Source of the DNA: Sphaerisporangium fuscum
Lineage (GTDB): Bacteria > Actinomycetota > Actinomycetes > Streptosporangiales > Streptosporangiaceae
Assembly (NCBI RefSeq): GCF_018531465.1
Contig: NZ_JAHDTF010000033.1
Span: 62,001 to 126,000, forward strand
Direction: 5' to 3'
Length of the DNA: 64,000 bases
Shown here: piece after piece, positions 1 through 9,603 of the stretch
Layout: every line of letters begins with the position of its first letter
How positions within the stretch are numbered: the stretch's first letter is position 1
Program-made: the position numbers and the translations under genes
The notes under the pieces: model-generated
The model's database searches: none
Told to the model about the DNA's origin: nothing
What the model saw: only the letters and a program-made list of their open reading frames with translations

Positions 1-2578
1 CGGGCAGGTCGACGCGGACGACGGCGCCCTCACGGACGTCCCCGGCGATCAGCGCGCGCCCGACGCGCGTCTCGACCTCGCGGGCGATGAACCGGCGCAG
101 CGGGCGGGCGCCGTAGACCGGGTCGAAGCCCTGCTCGGCGATGAAGCGGATCGCGGCCGGGGTGACGTCCAGGGTCATCCGCCGCTCGGCGAGCCGCTTC
201 CTGATGTCGTTGAACATGAGCGAGACGATCTTCTCGATCTCGGGTTCGGTCAGCGGCTTGAACAGCACGATGTCGTCGACGCGGTTGAGGAACTCCGGGC
301 GGAAGCGCGAGCGCAGGTCCGCCATGACCAGCTCGCGCGCCTGCGGCTCGATCTCACCTTCTGGGGTGACGGCGTCGATCAGGTACTGCGACCCGATGTT
401 CGACGTCATGATGATCACCGTGTTGCGGAAGTCGACCGTGCGGCCCTGGGCGTCGGTCAGGCGGCCGTCGTCGAGCACCTGGAGCAGCATGTTGAAGACG
501 TCCGGGTGCGCCTTCTCGATCTCGTCGAACAGCACCACCGAGTACGGCTTGCGGCGCACCGCCTCGGTGAGCTGGCCGCCCTCCTCGTACCCGACGTATC
601 CGGGGGGCGCGCCGACCAGGCGGCTGACCGTGTGCCGCTCCTGGTACTCGCTCATGTCGACGCGGACCATGTTCTCCTCGGTGTCGAACAGCGCCTCCGC
701 CAAGGCCTTGGCCAGCTCGGTCTTCCCGACACCGGTCGGGCCGAGGAAGATGAACGAGCCGATGGGCCGGCGCGGGTCCTTGATGCCGGAGCGGGCGCGG
801 ATGATCGCGTCGGCGACGGTCCGCACCGCCTCGTCCTGGCCGACGACCCGCTCGTGCAGGATCTCGTCCAGCTTGAGCAGCTTCTCCCGTTCGCCCTCCT
901 TCAGGCGGCTGACCGGGATGCCGGTCCAGCGGGCGACGATGCCGGCGATCTCGTCCTCGGTGACGACCTCGCGGAGCAGCCTGTTGCCGCCCTGCTTGGA
1001 TTCCAGCTGCTCCTCGGCGCCCCTGAGCTTGCGCTCCAGCTCCGGCAGCTTGCCGTGCATCAGCTCGGCGGCGCGGTTCAGGTCGTACACGCGCTCGGCG
1101 TGCTCGGCCTCGCGCCGCAGCACCTCGATCTCCTGGCGCAGGTGCTGCACCTTCTTGAGCGCGTGCCGCTCGGCCTCCCACTGGGCGCGCATGGCGTCGG
1201 CCTGGGCGCGCAGGTCGGCGAGCTCCTTGCGCAGCGCCTCCAGGCGCTCCTTGCTCGCCGGGTCGCTCTCCTTGGACAGCGCGGCGTCCTCGATCTCCAG
1301 CCGCATCACCCGGCGCGTCAGCTCGTCCAGCTCGGCGGGCATGGAGTCGATCTCGGTGCGCAGCATCGCGCAGGCCTCGTCGACCAGGTCGATCGCCTTG
1401 TCGGGCAGGAACCGGTCGGAGATGTAGCGGTGGCTCAGCACGACGGCGGCGACGATCGCGCTGTCCTGGATCTTCACGCCGTGGAACACCTCCAGGCGTT
1501 CCCGCAGGCCGCGCAGGATGGAGATCGCGTCCTCGACGGACGGCTCGTCCACGAAGACCGGCTGGAACCGGCGCTCCAGGGCGGCGTCCTTCTCGATGTA
1601 CTTGCGGTACTCGGCGACCGTGGTCGCGCCGATCAGGTGCAGCTCCCCGCGGGCGAGCATGGGTTTGAGCATGTTGCCCGCGTCCATGGCCCCTTCGGTG
1701 GCGCCCGCGCCGACGACGTTGTGCACCTCGTCGATGAACAGCAGGATCCGTCCCTCCGATGCCTTCACCTCGGTCAGGACCGCCTTCAGCCGCTCCTCGA
1801 ACTCGCCCCGGTACTTCGCGCCCGCGATGAGCGAGCCCATGTCCAGGCTGAAGACGGTCTTGTCCTTCAGCCCCTCCGGGACGTCGCCCCGGGCGATGCG
1901 CTGGGCGAGGCCCTCCACGATCGCCGTCTTGCCGACGCCGGGATCGCCGATGAGGACCGGGTTGTTCTTGGACTTGCGGGACAGGATCTGCATCACCCGG
2001 CGGATCTCGGTGTCGCGCCCGATGACCGGGTCGAGCTTGTCGCTCCGCGCGGCGGCCACCAGGTCGATCCCGTACTTCTCCAGCGCCTCGTAGGCGACCT
2101 CCGGGTGGGCGGAGGTGACCCGCTGGTGGCCACGGATCTTGGTGAGCACCTCCAGCAGCCGCTCGCGGTCGAGCCCCTGCCCGCCGAGCAGACGGCCCGC
2201 GGCGGTCTCGGCGCCCTCGTCCACGAGCGCGACCAGCAGGTGCTCCACCGAGACGTACTCGTCCTTCAGCCGCCGCGACTCCTGGTCGGCCGCGTCGAGC
2301 AGGCGGGACAGACGGCGGGTGACGTAGACGTCGCCGGGCCTGGCTCCCGGGCCGCTCACGCGAGGACGGCGTTCCAGCTCGTCCTGGAGTTCGAGGCGCA
2401 GCTTGTCGGGGTCACCGCCGGCGGCGGAGATCAGGCGCGGGACCAGGCCCTCGGACTGCTCCAGCAGCGCCAGCAGCAGGTGCTCGCCGTCGACCTCGGT
2501 GTGGCCGTAGCGGATCGCCTTGGTCTGCGCGTCGTGCAACGCCTCCTGGGACTTCTGGGTCAATCGGTTCGGGTCCAC
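1..2578 (-). CDS. clpB: ATP-dependent disaggregase ClpB (3' end outside window)
   Basis: Hsp100 AAA+ disaggregase that threads aggregated protein with help from DnaK/DnaJ/GrpE in the cytoplasm. About 859 codons are visible: N-terminal Clp_N repeats (about 1-150), AAA-1 with Walker A GDPGVGKT near residue 210, a coiled-coil middle domain rich in E/R/L (about 410-530), and AAA-2 with GPTGVGKT near 610. The frame is open to base 1, so only the last 15-20 residues are probably missing. I chose the GTG at 2578 (VDPNRLTQKSQ), which overlaps the end of the upstream CbpM-like gene by 19 bases, suggesting translational coupling. It is the last gene of the dnaK operon. The middle domain separates it from ClpC. 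Confidence 0.97.
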   Translation of the reverse strand, partial: MDPNRLTQKSQEALHDAQTKAIRYGHTEVDGEHLLLALLEQSEGLVPRLISAAGGDPDKLRLELQDELERRPRVSGPGARPGDVYVTRRLSRLLDAADQESRRLKDEYVSVEHLLVALVDEGAETAAGRLLGGQGLDRERLLEVLTKIRGHQRVTSAHPEVAYEALEKYGIDLVAAARSDKLDPVIGRDTEIRRVMQILSRKSKNNPVLIGDPGVGKTAIVEGLAQRIARGDVPEGLKDKTVFSLDMGSLIAGAKYRGEFEERLKAVLTEVKASEGRILLFIDEVHNVVGAGATEGAMDAGNMLKPMLARGELHLIGATTVAEYRKYIEKDAALERRFQPVFVDEPSVEDAISILRGLRERLEVFHGVKIQDSAIVAAVVLSHRYISDRFLPDKAIDLVDEACAMLRTEIDSMPAELDELTRRVMRLEIEDAALSKESDPASKERLEALRKELADLRAQADAMRAQWEAERHALKKVQHLRQEIEVLRREAEHAERVYDLNRAAELMHGKLPELERKLRGAEEQLESKQGGNRLLREVVTEDEIAGIVARWTGIPVSRLKEGEREKLLKLDEILHERVVGQDEAVRTVADAIIRARSGIKDPRRPIGSFIFLGPTGVGKTELAKALAEALFDTEENMVRVDMSEYQERHTVSRLVGAPPGYVGYEEGGQLTEAVRRKPYSVVLFDEIEKAHPDVFNMLLQVLDDGRLTDAQGRTVDFRNTVIIMTSNIGSQYLIDAVTPEGEIEPQARELVMADLRSRFRPEFLNRVDDIVLFKPLTEPEIEKIVSLMFNDIRKRLAERRMTLDVTPAAIRFIAEQGFDPVYGARPLRRFIAREVETRVGRALIAGDVREGAVVRVDLP

Positions 2579-2916
2579 GATGACACTCCCGTAGGTGAGA
2601 TCCGCCGCAGAGCCGCCTCCAGCTCCGCGATGCGGTCGAGCAGGTCGATCACCACGCCCAGCGCGGCGTAGTTGAGGGACAGGCCGGCGTGCAGGCGTTC
2701 GATCCGGCCGATCCGGGCCAGCTGCGAGGGGGCGAACCTCATGTCCTCCTGTCCACGCGTCATGGGGTCGATCAGGCCGAGGCAGACCAGCCTCCGCACC
2801 TGGTCGGGGTGCAGGCCCGCGGCGCGGGCGAACGACTCCAGGCTGATGCCGGGCACGCGCGCGGACTCCTCCGCCGCCACGTCGAAGTCGGGGAGCCGGA
2901 CCAGAGCCGTCGTCAT
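2560..2916 (-). CDS. CbpM-like chaperone modulator (MerR_2-type helix-turn-helix)
   Basis: A 118-residue protein between dnaJ and clpB, where many actinobacteria carry hspR. It reads as a CbpM-type modulator: a short winged-helix segment (GISLESFARAAGLHPDQVRR, about 23-42), then a C-terminal leucine-rich helix (about 85-108, VVIDLLDRIAELEAALRRI). E. coli CbpM has the same layout and binds the J domain of CbpA. The HspR signature (HPQTLR plus R-x-Y-x-R) is absent. The ATG at 2916 has a good GGAGGG ribosome site. It starts 37 bases after dnaJ and overlaps clpB. Function as a J-protein inhibitor is inferred; a MerR-like DNA-binding role cannot be excluded. Confidence 0.75.
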   Translation of the reverse strand: MTTALVRLPDFDVAAEESARVPGISLESFARAAGLHPDQVRRLVCLGLIDPMTRGQEDMRFAPSQLARIGRIERLHAGLSLNYAALGVVIDLLDRIAELEAALRRISPTGVSSWTRTD

Positions 2917-2953
2917 GGGGCCGCCCTCCTCGGGTCGGAGCCGAAGGCCGCGA

Positions 2954-3919
2954 TCATGAGCCGCGCCTCCTCGGGTCGAAGCCGGACGTCGATGCGAGCT
3001 GTTCGAACAGGCGGCGTTCCTCGTCGCCCAGCCGGGGAGGCACCAGGATCCGCGCCTCGGCGTACAGGTCGCCGGGCGTGCCCTTGGGGTTCGGCAGGCC
3101 GCGCCCCCGCAGGCGCAGGCGGCGGCCGCAGGAGGTGCCCGGCGGCACCTTCAGCTTGGCCTCGCCGCCGGGGGTGCCGACCGCGACGGTCGCGCCGAGC
3201 GCCGCCTCCCAGGGGGCGAGCGGGAGCTGGATGTGAAGGTCGCGTCCCTCGACGCGATAGTGGGGGTCGGAGATCCGGACGACCAGGTACAGATCGCCGG
3301 CCCGGCCGCCGTCCCCGCCGTGACCGCCCTGGCCGGCGAGCCTGATGCGCTGGCCGGCGGTGACACCGGCCGGGATGTTCACCTGGAGGGTGCGCGGGCC
3401 CTCCGGACCCTGGACGGTGATCGTCCGCCGCCCGCCGTGGTAGGCGTCGTCGACGGTGAGGACGATCTCGGCCTCCTGGTCGGCTCCGGGGACCGGCCCC
3501 CACCGCCGTCCCGGTCCTCTGCGCCCACCCCGGGCGCCCGCGCCGAACATGCCGCCCAGGAGCTCCCCGAGGTCGATGTCCATGCCCTCGCCCCCGGTGA
3601 ACCGGAATCCGCCCTGGCCGGCGCCGGCGAACGGCCCGCCGCCCCTGGCCCCGGCGTGGGCCCTGGCCCAGACCTCGGGGTCGACGTCCTCGGGCACCGA
3701 GCGCCAGTCGGCACCGAACGCGTTGTAGCGCCGCCGCTTGTCCGGGTCGGCCAGCACGTCGTAGGCCTCGGAGACTTCCTTGAACTTCTCCTCCGCGCCC
3801 GGGTCCTTGTTGACGTCCGGGTGGTACTTGCGGGCGAGCTTGCGGTAGGCGCGCTGGATCTCCTCCTGGCTCGCCGTCCTCGGCACCCCGAGAGCTTCGT
3901 AGTGGTCGCGCGCCGCCAT
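2954..3919 (-). CDS. dnaJ: CbpA-type DnaJ co-chaperone (no zinc finger)
   Basis: Class B Hsp40 of 321 residues that stimulates DnaK ATP hydrolysis and delivers substrates. The J domain occupies residues 5-70 with the HPD triad (KYHPDVNKD, about 32-40). A Gly/Phe-rich stretch follows (about 85-140), then two C-terminal beta domains (about 148-305). There is no CxxCxGxG repeat, so it is the CbpA class and not the zinc-finger DnaJ class. It starts 3 bases after grpE stops. With the CbpM-like gene directly downstream, the pair repeats the cbpA-cbpM arrangement of enterobacteria inside a dnaK operon. Confidence 0.93.
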   Translation of the reverse strand: MAARDHYEALGVPRTASQEEIQRAYRKLARKYHPDVNKDPGAEEKFKEVSEAYDVLADPDKRRRYNAFGADWRSVPEDVDPEVWARAHAGARGGGPFAGAGQGGFRFTGGEGMDIDLGELLGGMFGAGARGGRRGPGRRWGPVPGADQEAEIVLTVDDAYHGGRRTITVQGPEGPRTLQVNIPAGVTAGQRIRLAGQGGHGGDGGRAGDLYLVVRISDPHYRVEGRDLHIQLPLAPWEAALGATVAVGTPGGEAKLKVPPGTSCGRRLRLRGRGLPNPKGTPGDLYAEARILVPPRLGDEERRLFEQLASTSGFDPRRRGS

Positions 3920-3922
3920 CGT

Positions 3923-4558
3923 TCAGTCCGGCCTGGTGGAGACGATCACCTGGGCGGGGCGCAGTTGCTGTTCGCCGCGGCCGTAGCCGGGCCGTACGAC
4001 CGCGACCACCGTCCCTGGCGCGACCTCCGTGTCGGTGACGGTGCCCACGGCCTCGTGGTAGGCGGGATCGAACGGCACCCCCTCCTCGTCGTTGCGCAGG
4101 TACCCGAGCCGGGCGAGCGTCGCCACGGCCTGGTCGCGCACGGCCCGCACGCCTTCGATGACGGGGTTGGGGTCCGATTCGGCGTGGCGCAGGGCGAGGT
4201 CGAGGTTGTCGACGATCAGCAGCCATTCCCGTGCGACCCGGGCGCGCTCCTCCATCCGGATCCGGTCGGCGTCGCGGGCCATGCGCTTGCGGAGGTTGTC
4301 CAGCTCGGCGGCGCTGCGCAGCCAGCGGTCCTCCAGCTCGGCGATCTTGGCGTCCAAGTCCTCCAGCGCGGTGCCGGCGCTCTCCTGGCGCCGCGCCTCG
4401 GCGGGCGCCGGGGGCTGCGCCGCCCCCTCCCCGGCCCGCGGGCCCGGGTCGGGGTCCGGGCCGCGGGCGCCGGTGTCCGGGCCCACCCCCGGCGCGCCGG
4501 GAGCGGGTCCGGAGGTCGGTGGCCTGGGTTCCTGCGGCGGCCCGATGTCCGGCGGCAT
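3923..4558 (-). CDS. grpE: Nucleotide exchange factor GrpE
   Basis: GrpE of 211 residues that releases ADP from DnaK. It has a disordered Pro/Gly/Ala-rich N-terminus (about 1-65), a long dimerising helix (about 70-130, with DNLRKRMARDADR typical of the family), and a C-terminal beta domain ending in RPAQVIVSTRP. The start at 4558 follows the dnaK stop by 21 bases. The Pro-rich head is longer than in E. coli, which is common in actinobacteria. Second gene of the chaperone operon. Confidence 0.95.
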   Translation of the reverse strand: MPPDIGPPQEPRPPTSGPAPGAPGVGPDTGARGPDPDPGPRAGEGAAQPPAPAEARRQESAGTALEDLDAKIAELEDRWLRSAAELDNLRKRMARDADRIRMEERARVAREWLLIVDNLDLALRHAESDPNPVIEGVRAVRDQAVATLARLGYLRNDEEGVPFDPAYHEAVGTVTDTEVAPGTVVAVVRPGYGRGEQQLRPAQVIVSTRPD

Positions 4559-4579
4559 GTCTTCGCACCCCCTGCCCTG

Positions 4580-6484
4580 TCAGTCCGAGGTGGTGAACTC
4601 GGCGTCGATGACGTCGTCCTCACCGCCGGTCGTCCGCCCCTGCTGGGCGCCGGCCCCCGCGGGCTCGCCGGCCTGCTCCTGGCGCGGACCGGCGGAGACC
4701 GCGCCGAGGCCGTGGAACACCTGCTGCAGCTCCGAGCTCAGGTCGCGCAGCCGCTCGACGGGCGCCTCCTCCTTGACGGCCTGCCGCCCGTCGGCGATCA
4801 GCTGCTCGGCGCGTGCCTTCTCGTGCACGGGCACCGCGTCCCCCAGCTCCGACAGGCGGCGTTCCACCTGGTAGGCCACCGAGTCGAGCTCGTTGCGCGC
4901 GTCGATCGCCTCGCGGATCCTGGCGTCCTCGCCGCGGTGCCGCTCGGCGTCCTGGACCATCCGATCGATCTCGCTCTTGTCGAGGTTGGAGCTCTCGCTG
5001 ATGGTGATGCGCTGCTCGGCGCCGGTGTCCTTGTCCTTGGCCCCCACGTGGAGGATGCCGTTGGCGTCGACGTCGAAGGTGACCTCGATCTGGGGCACTC
5101 CACGGGGCGCCGGGCGGATGTTCTCGAGCCTGAACCTCCCGAGGGAACGGTTGTCGGCCGCCCGCTCGCGCTCGCCCTGCAGGACGACCACGTCGACGGC
5201 GTTCTGGTTGTCCTCGGCGGTGCTGAAGGTCTCGGTGCGCCGGGCCGGGATCGTGGTGTTGCGCTCCAGGACCTTGGTCATCACGCCGCCGAGGGTCTCG
5301 ATGCCGAGCGACAGCGGGGTGACGTCCAGCAGCAGGACGTCCTGCACCTCTCCCTTCAGGACCCCGGCCTGGATCGCGGCGCCGTCGGCCACGACCTCGT
5401 CGGGGTTGACCGTCATGTTGGGTTCCTTGCCGCCGGTGAGACGGCGCACGAGGTTCTGCACGGCAGGGATACGTGTCGATCCGCCGACCAGGATCACCTC
5501 GTCGAGGTCGTCGGGCGACAGCTTGGCGTCGTCCATGGCCTGCCTGACGGGACCCATGGTGCGTTCGATCAGGTCGTGGGTGATCTCCTCGAAGGTGGAG
5601 CGCATGAGCGTGGTGTTGAGGTGCTTGGGCCCGTTGGCGTCGGCGGTGATGAACGGCAGGCTGACGGTGGTCTGGGTGACCGACGACAGTTCGACCTTGG
5701 CCTTCTCGGCGGCCTCGAACAGCCGCTGCAGCGCCTGCGGGTCACGCCGAAGGTCGATGCCCTCGTTGCGCTGGAACTCGTCGGCCAGGTGGTCGACGAT
5801 CCGGCGGTCGAAGTCGTCGCCGCCGAGGTGGGTGTCGCCGGCGGTCGCGCGGACCTCGATGACGCCCTCGCCGATGTCGAGGACGCTGACGTCGAAGGTG
5901 CCGCCGCCGAGGTCGAAGACCAGGACGGTCTCGCTGGCCTTCTTGTCGAGGCCGTACGCCAGGGCGGCCGCGGTCGGCTCGTTGATGATGCGCATGACCT
6001 CCAGACCGGCGATCTTGCCGGCGTCCCTGGTGGCGTGGCGCTGCGCGTCGTTGAAGTAGGCGGGCACCGTGATGACCGCCTCGGTGATCTTCTCGCCGAG
6101 GAACTTCGACGCGTCCTGCACGAGCTTGCGCAGCACGAGGGCCGAGATCTCCTCGGGGGCGTAGAGCTTGTCCTTGACCTTGAACCGGACGGCGCCGTCC
6201 GGGCCGGGTACCACGTCGAACGACACGGCGTTGATCTCGCTCTGCACCTCGTCGTAGCGCCGTCCGATGAAGCGTTTGACCGAGTAGAGGGTGCCCTTGG
6301 GGTTGAGGATCGCCTGCCTGCGGGCGAGCTGGCCCACCAGGCGCTCCCCGGTGTCGGTGAAGGCGACCACCGACGGGGTCGTGCGCTGCCCCTCGGCGTT
6401 CGGGATGACGACCGGTTGACCGTCCTCGGTCGTCGCGATGACGGAGTTCGTCGTGCCGAGGTCTATGCCGACTGCCTTGGCCAT
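4580..6484 (-). CDS. dnaK: Chaperone DnaK (Hsp70)
   Basis: Hsp70 ATPase of 634 residues. The actin-like nucleotide-binding domain begins GIDLGTTNS (residues 6-14) and includes NEPTAAALAYG and DLGGGTFDVS. The substrate-binding domain starts around VTPLSLGIETLGG, and a helical lid precedes an acidic tail. I start it at the ATG at 6484 (MAKAVGIDLG) because GGGGAGGTAGGA lies just upstream; a longer open frame to 6607 exists but its extra residues do not fit Hsp70. It is the first gene of the operon with grpE, dnaJ, cbpM-like and clpB. Confidence 0.98.
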   Translation of the reverse strand: MAKAVGIDLGTTNSVIATTEDGQPVVIPNAEGQRTTPSVVAFTDTGERLVGQLARRQAILNPKGTLYSVKRFIGRRYDEVQSEINAVSFDVVPGPDGAVRFKVKDKLYAPEEISALVLRKLVQDASKFLGEKITEAVITVPAYFNDAQRHATRDAGKIAGLEVMRIINEPTAAALAYGLDKKASETVLVFDLGGGTFDVSVLDIGEGVIEVRATAGDTHLGGDDFDRRIVDHLADEFQRNEGIDLRRDPQALQRLFEAAEKAKVELSSVTQTTVSLPFITADANGPKHLNTTLMRSTFEEITHDLIERTMGPVRQAMDDAKLSPDDLDEVILVGGSTRIPAVQNLVRRLTGGKEPNMTVNPDEVVADGAAIQAGVLKGEVQDVLLLDVTPLSLGIETLGGVMTKVLERNTTIPARRTETFSTAEDNQNAVDVVVLQGERERAADNRSLGRFRLENIRPAPRGVPQIEVTFDVDANGILHVGAKDKDTGAEQRITISESSNLDKSEIDRMVQDAERHRGEDARIREAIDARNELDSVAYQVERRLSELGDAVPVHEKARAEQLIADGRQAVKEEAPVERLRDLSSELQQVFHGLGAVSAGPRQEQAGEPAGAGAQQGRTTGGEDDVIDAEFTTSD

Positions 6485-6786
6485 TCCTACCTCCCCTGGC
6501 GTGCGCGCTCGGGCGGGGAACCCGCGCCCCGGCCCATGACCCCGGCCGCACACGTGTCTCCCACGTTTCCGACACTCGTCCAGAGGCGGTGACCTCACAT
6601 CCTCCAACCTGGTAGTCGTTGCGCACGCGGCGCCGTCCGTGGCGCCGGCGGGGTGGAGGGCCCTGGTGCGCGGCGTGCCGCCGGAGGGTGCCGGGGAGGG
6701 GCCGCGCCGGCCGGATGGAGGATGCCACCCCGTCCGAAATACGCCTTTTATCCCCTATGTACTGTTGGTGGGAGGCGGGGGGAGAC
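6485..6786. other. Divergent intergenic region, dnaK / LuxR regulator
   Basis: About 300 bases hold the promoters of the chaperone operon (leftward) and of the LuxR ATPase gene (rightward). I looked for a CIRCE repeat and for a HAIR element (CTTGAGT-N7-ACTCAAG) and saw neither. The only clear palindrome is ACACGTGT at 6550-6557. A ribosome site (GGGAGGCGGGGGGAG) lies just before the rightward start. The lack of a HAIR-like site agrees with the absence of HspR from this operon. Confidence 0.5.
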
Positions 6787-9585
6787 ATGCGTGGACGTGA
6801 ACGCGAGCGGCACACCGTCATCCAGGCGCTGAGGACCGCGGAGGCGGGCCACGGCGCCACGCTGCTGGTCGAAGGCGAACACGGGACGGGCAAGAGCCTG
6901 CTCCTCTCCGAGGCCGCGGCCCTCGCGGCGCGGCGGGGATTCCTCACGGCCGCGGGCGCCGCCGAGGAGCTCGGTGAGCTGATCCCGCTGGCTCCTCTCT
7001 TCACGGCCCTCGGCCCCTCGTTCACCGGCGCCGGTCTGGCCGAGGAGGCGCTGCGCGACGGGCTGGACGAGCGGATCCGGCTGGTGGAGCGGCTGCGGGC
7101 GCGGCTACGCGAGTGCGCCGGCACCCGCCCGGTGCTCGTCATCCTGGACGATCTCCAGTGGGCGGACCACGCCACGCTCGCGGCGCTGCGCACCCTCCAC
7201 TGGGAGCCCGCCCGCGAGCCGGTCGCATGGCTCCTCGCCCGCCGTACCGCGCGGGTACCGGCCCCGCGCCGGGCGGCCGACGACGAGACCGCCCACCTGT
7301 TCGGCCTGCTCGAACGGCACGGGGCGGAGCGCGTCGAACTCGGCCCGCTCCCCGGCGACGCGGTCGCCGAGGTGGCGGCCGACGTCCTCGGCGCCGCGCC
7401 CCAGCCGGACGTCCTCGCCCTGGCGGCGGGAGCGGGCGGCAACCCCCTGCTCCTCACCGAACTGCTCACCGGCCTGCGCGAGGAGGGCTCGGTGGAGGCC
7501 CGCGAGGGCCGGGCGCACCTGCTGTCCGGCGAGCCGCCACGACGCGTGCATCTGCACGTACGGCACCTGCTCGACCGGCTCGGGCGCGAGACCCGGCAAC
7601 TGGTGGAGGCCGCGGCCGTGCTCGGCCGGTCCTTCTCCCCCGAGGACGCCGCCGAACTGGTCGGCAAGCCCCCGGCGGCTCTGCTGCCGGCCTTCGACGA
7701 GGCCTTCGACTCCGGGATCATCGCCACCGGCGAGCACGCGCTGGAGTTTCGCCACGAGCTGGTCTGGCGGGCCGTCGTGGCGGGCATCCCCCCTCCCGTC
7801 CGGCACGCGCTGCACCACCAGATCGGGAAGATCATGCTGGAGCGGGGCGGGTCGGCGGTCCAGGCGGCCGGCCACCTGATCGAGGGCGCCCGGCCGGGCG
7901 ACACCCGTACGCTGTCCGGGCTCGAGCAGGCCGTCGCCCAGGTCCTCCCCACCTCGCCCCGGGCCGCCGCGGACCTCGCCCTCCAGGTGGTCGAGCTCAC
8001 CGATCTGACCGACCCCGGCAGGCCCGCGCGCGTGGTCACCGCCGTCACCGCGACCACCGAGGCCGGACGTCTACCTGAGGCGGAGAGCCTCATCCGGTCG
8101 ACGCTGTCGCGCCCCGTGCCCGCCACCGCCGCCGCGGAGCTGCGCTGCGCGCTGTCGGAGATCCTGTTCATGACCGGCCGGGCCGAACAGGCCGTCCGCG
8201 AGGCGGAGGCCGCGCTCACCGCCCCGGACCTGCCGGGACGCCTGCGCGACCGGGCCGTCCTCGCCCTGCTGCACGGGCTGGCCGTCACGCCCGGCAGCGG
8301 GCGCGCCGCGCGGGAGGCCGAGGCGGTCCTCGCCGCCCCGGACCGGTACGGGGAGGCCGCAGCCGTGGGCGCCATGACCGTTCTCGCGGCTCTGCGCTGG
8401 GAGGCGGGGCGGCTCCACGACGGCCTGCGGCTGGCCCGCGAGGCCGTGCGCCGCGCGCGGGGCGCACCCCCGGCCGTACGCCGCGCCCACCCGCGCCTCA
8501 CCCTCGCCTCCATGCTCACCGACCTGCGCCGATTGGAGGAGGCCCGCGCCGTCGTCGAGGAGGCCGGCGAGGAGGTGGAGGCGCTCGGCCACGGCGCCTG
8601 GCTTCCCGGAGCGGCCGTGCTGCGCTCGCGCGCCGACCTGGTGGCCGGCCGTCTGGACGACGCGGCGGCCAGGGCCGAGGCCGGGCTGCGCCTCGCCGAG
8701 GACCTGGGGACGTGCCTGTTCACGCCTCTGGCGGCATCGGTGCTGGCCACCGTCTCCCTGCGCCACGGCGACGTCCGCGCGGCGAGCGAGCACATCGAGC
8801 CCGGCCGGGACCGCCGGTTCCCGCACCTCGCCGGTGGCACGCCCGGACGGTACGCGACCGCCGCCGCCCGGGTGCTGGAGGCCCGTGACGGCCCCGCCGA
8901 CGCGATGAAGCAGGTCGCGCACCTCTACCCTGAGCTGCGGGAACGGCCCGGACCGCTTGTGGAGGACCCCGCCGGGGCGGCCTGGCTGGTCCGCCTCGCC
9001 CTCGCCGTGGACGACCGGGCGAGCGCGGAGTCGGTGGTCGCGGCGGCCGAGGGCCTGGCGGACGCCAACCCCGGGTTCGGCACGCTGCGCACCGCCGCCG
9101 CCCACGCGCGCGGCCTGCTCGACGGGGACGTCGCCGCCCTCGCGCGGGCGGCCGAGGAGGGAGCGGACGCGTGGGCGCGGGCGTCCGCCGCCGAGGATCT
9201 CGGCCTGGCGCTGGCCGCCCGGGGCGAGCCCGACGCGGCCGTCGGGGCGCTGAACCGGGCGCTGGCGGGCTACGAGGAGGCGGGGTCCACCCGGGACGCC
9301 GCCCGGCTGCGTCGCAGGCTGCGCAGGATGGGCGTACGGCACCGGCACTGGGCCACCGCCGACCGCCCGGTGTCCGGCTGGGCCAGCCTGACCGACACCG
9401 AACGCGCGGTCTCCCTCCTCGTCGCCCAGGGATGGACCAACCGCCAGGTCGCCGACCAGATGTTCATCAGCGTGCACACGGTGGCGTTCCACCTGCGCCA
9501 GATCTTCCGCAAGCTGGAGGTGACCTCCCGCGTCGAACTGACGCGCCTGGTCATGGAGCAACGCCACGACCTCGACCGCCGGTGA
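6787..9585 (+). CDS. LuxR-family AAA ATPase transcriptional regulator (LAL type)
   Basis: A 932-residue MalT/LAL-like signal-transducing regulator. An N-terminal AAA module has Walker A GEHGTGKS (about 29-36) and Walker B VLVILDDLQWAD (about 116-127). The central part is Ala/Leu/Arg-rich and helical, TPR-like. The C-terminal LuxR helix-turn-helix spans about 867-925 (LTDTERAVSLLVAQGWTNRQ onward). I chose the ATG at 6787 for its strong GGGAGGCGGGGGGAG site; an in-frame ATG at 6757 is possible. The inducer is unknown. It converges on the HATPase gene with an 18-base gap. A similar regulator, not a close duplicate, lies at 26590-29490. Confidence 0.9.
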   Translation: MRGRERERHTVIQALRTAEAGHGATLLVEGEHGTGKSLLLSEAAALAARRGFLTAAGAAEELGELIPLAPLFTALGPSFTGAGLAEEALRDGLDERIRLVERLRARLRECAGTRPVLVILDDLQWADHATLAALRTLHWEPAREPVAWLLARRTARVPAPRRAADDETAHLFGLLERHGAERVELGPLPGDAVAEVAADVLGAAPQPDVLALAAGAGGNPLLLTELLTGLREEGSVEAREGRAHLLSGEPPRRVHLHVRHLLDRLGRETRQLVEAAAVLGRSFSPEDAAELVGKPPAALLPAFDEAFDSGIIATGEHALEFRHELVWRAVVAGIPPPVRHALHHQIGKIMLERGGSAVQAAGHLIEGARPGDTRTLSGLEQAVAQVLPTSPRAAADLALQVVELTDLTDPGRPARVVTAVTATTEAGRLPEAESLIRSTLSRPVPATAAAELRCALSEILFMTGRAEQAVREAEAALTAPDLPGRLRDRAVLALLHGLAVTPGSGRAAREAEAVLAAPDRYGEAAAVGAMTVLAALRWEAGRLHDGLRLAREAVRRARGAPPAVRRAHPRLTLASMLTDLRRLEEARAVVEEAGEEVEALGHGAWLPGAAVLRSRADLVAGRLDDAAARAEAGLRLAEDLGTCLFTPLAASVLATVSLRHGDVRAASEHIEPGRDRRFPHLAGGTPGRYATAAARVLEARDGPADAMKQVAHLYPELRERPGPLVEDPAGAAWLVRLALAVDDRASAESVVAAAEGLADANPGFGTLRTAAAHARGLLDGDVAALARAAEEGADAWARASAAEDLGLALAARGEPDAAVGALNRALAGYEEAGSTRDAARLRRRLRRMGVRHRHWATADRPVSGWASLTDTERAVSLLVAQGWTNRQVADQMFISVHTVAFHLRQIFRKLEVTSRVELTRLVMEQRHDLDRR

Positions 9586-9603
9586 CCTGTCCGGCGGCCG
9601 GAT

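Noticed and set aside
2560..2916. HspR repressor
   Set aside because: Position fits, but the HspR signature is missing and the C-terminal leucine helix and layout fit CbpM better.
3233..6592. 1119-codon open frame on the plus strand across the chaperone operon
   Set aside because: It is antisense to dnaJ, grpE and dnaK; its product is a low-complexity mirror of strong G/C-ending codons.
5742..8840. 1032-codon minus-strand frame across dnaK's start and the LuxR gene
   Set aside because: Shadow of the real genes, rich in Ser/Arg with no domain.
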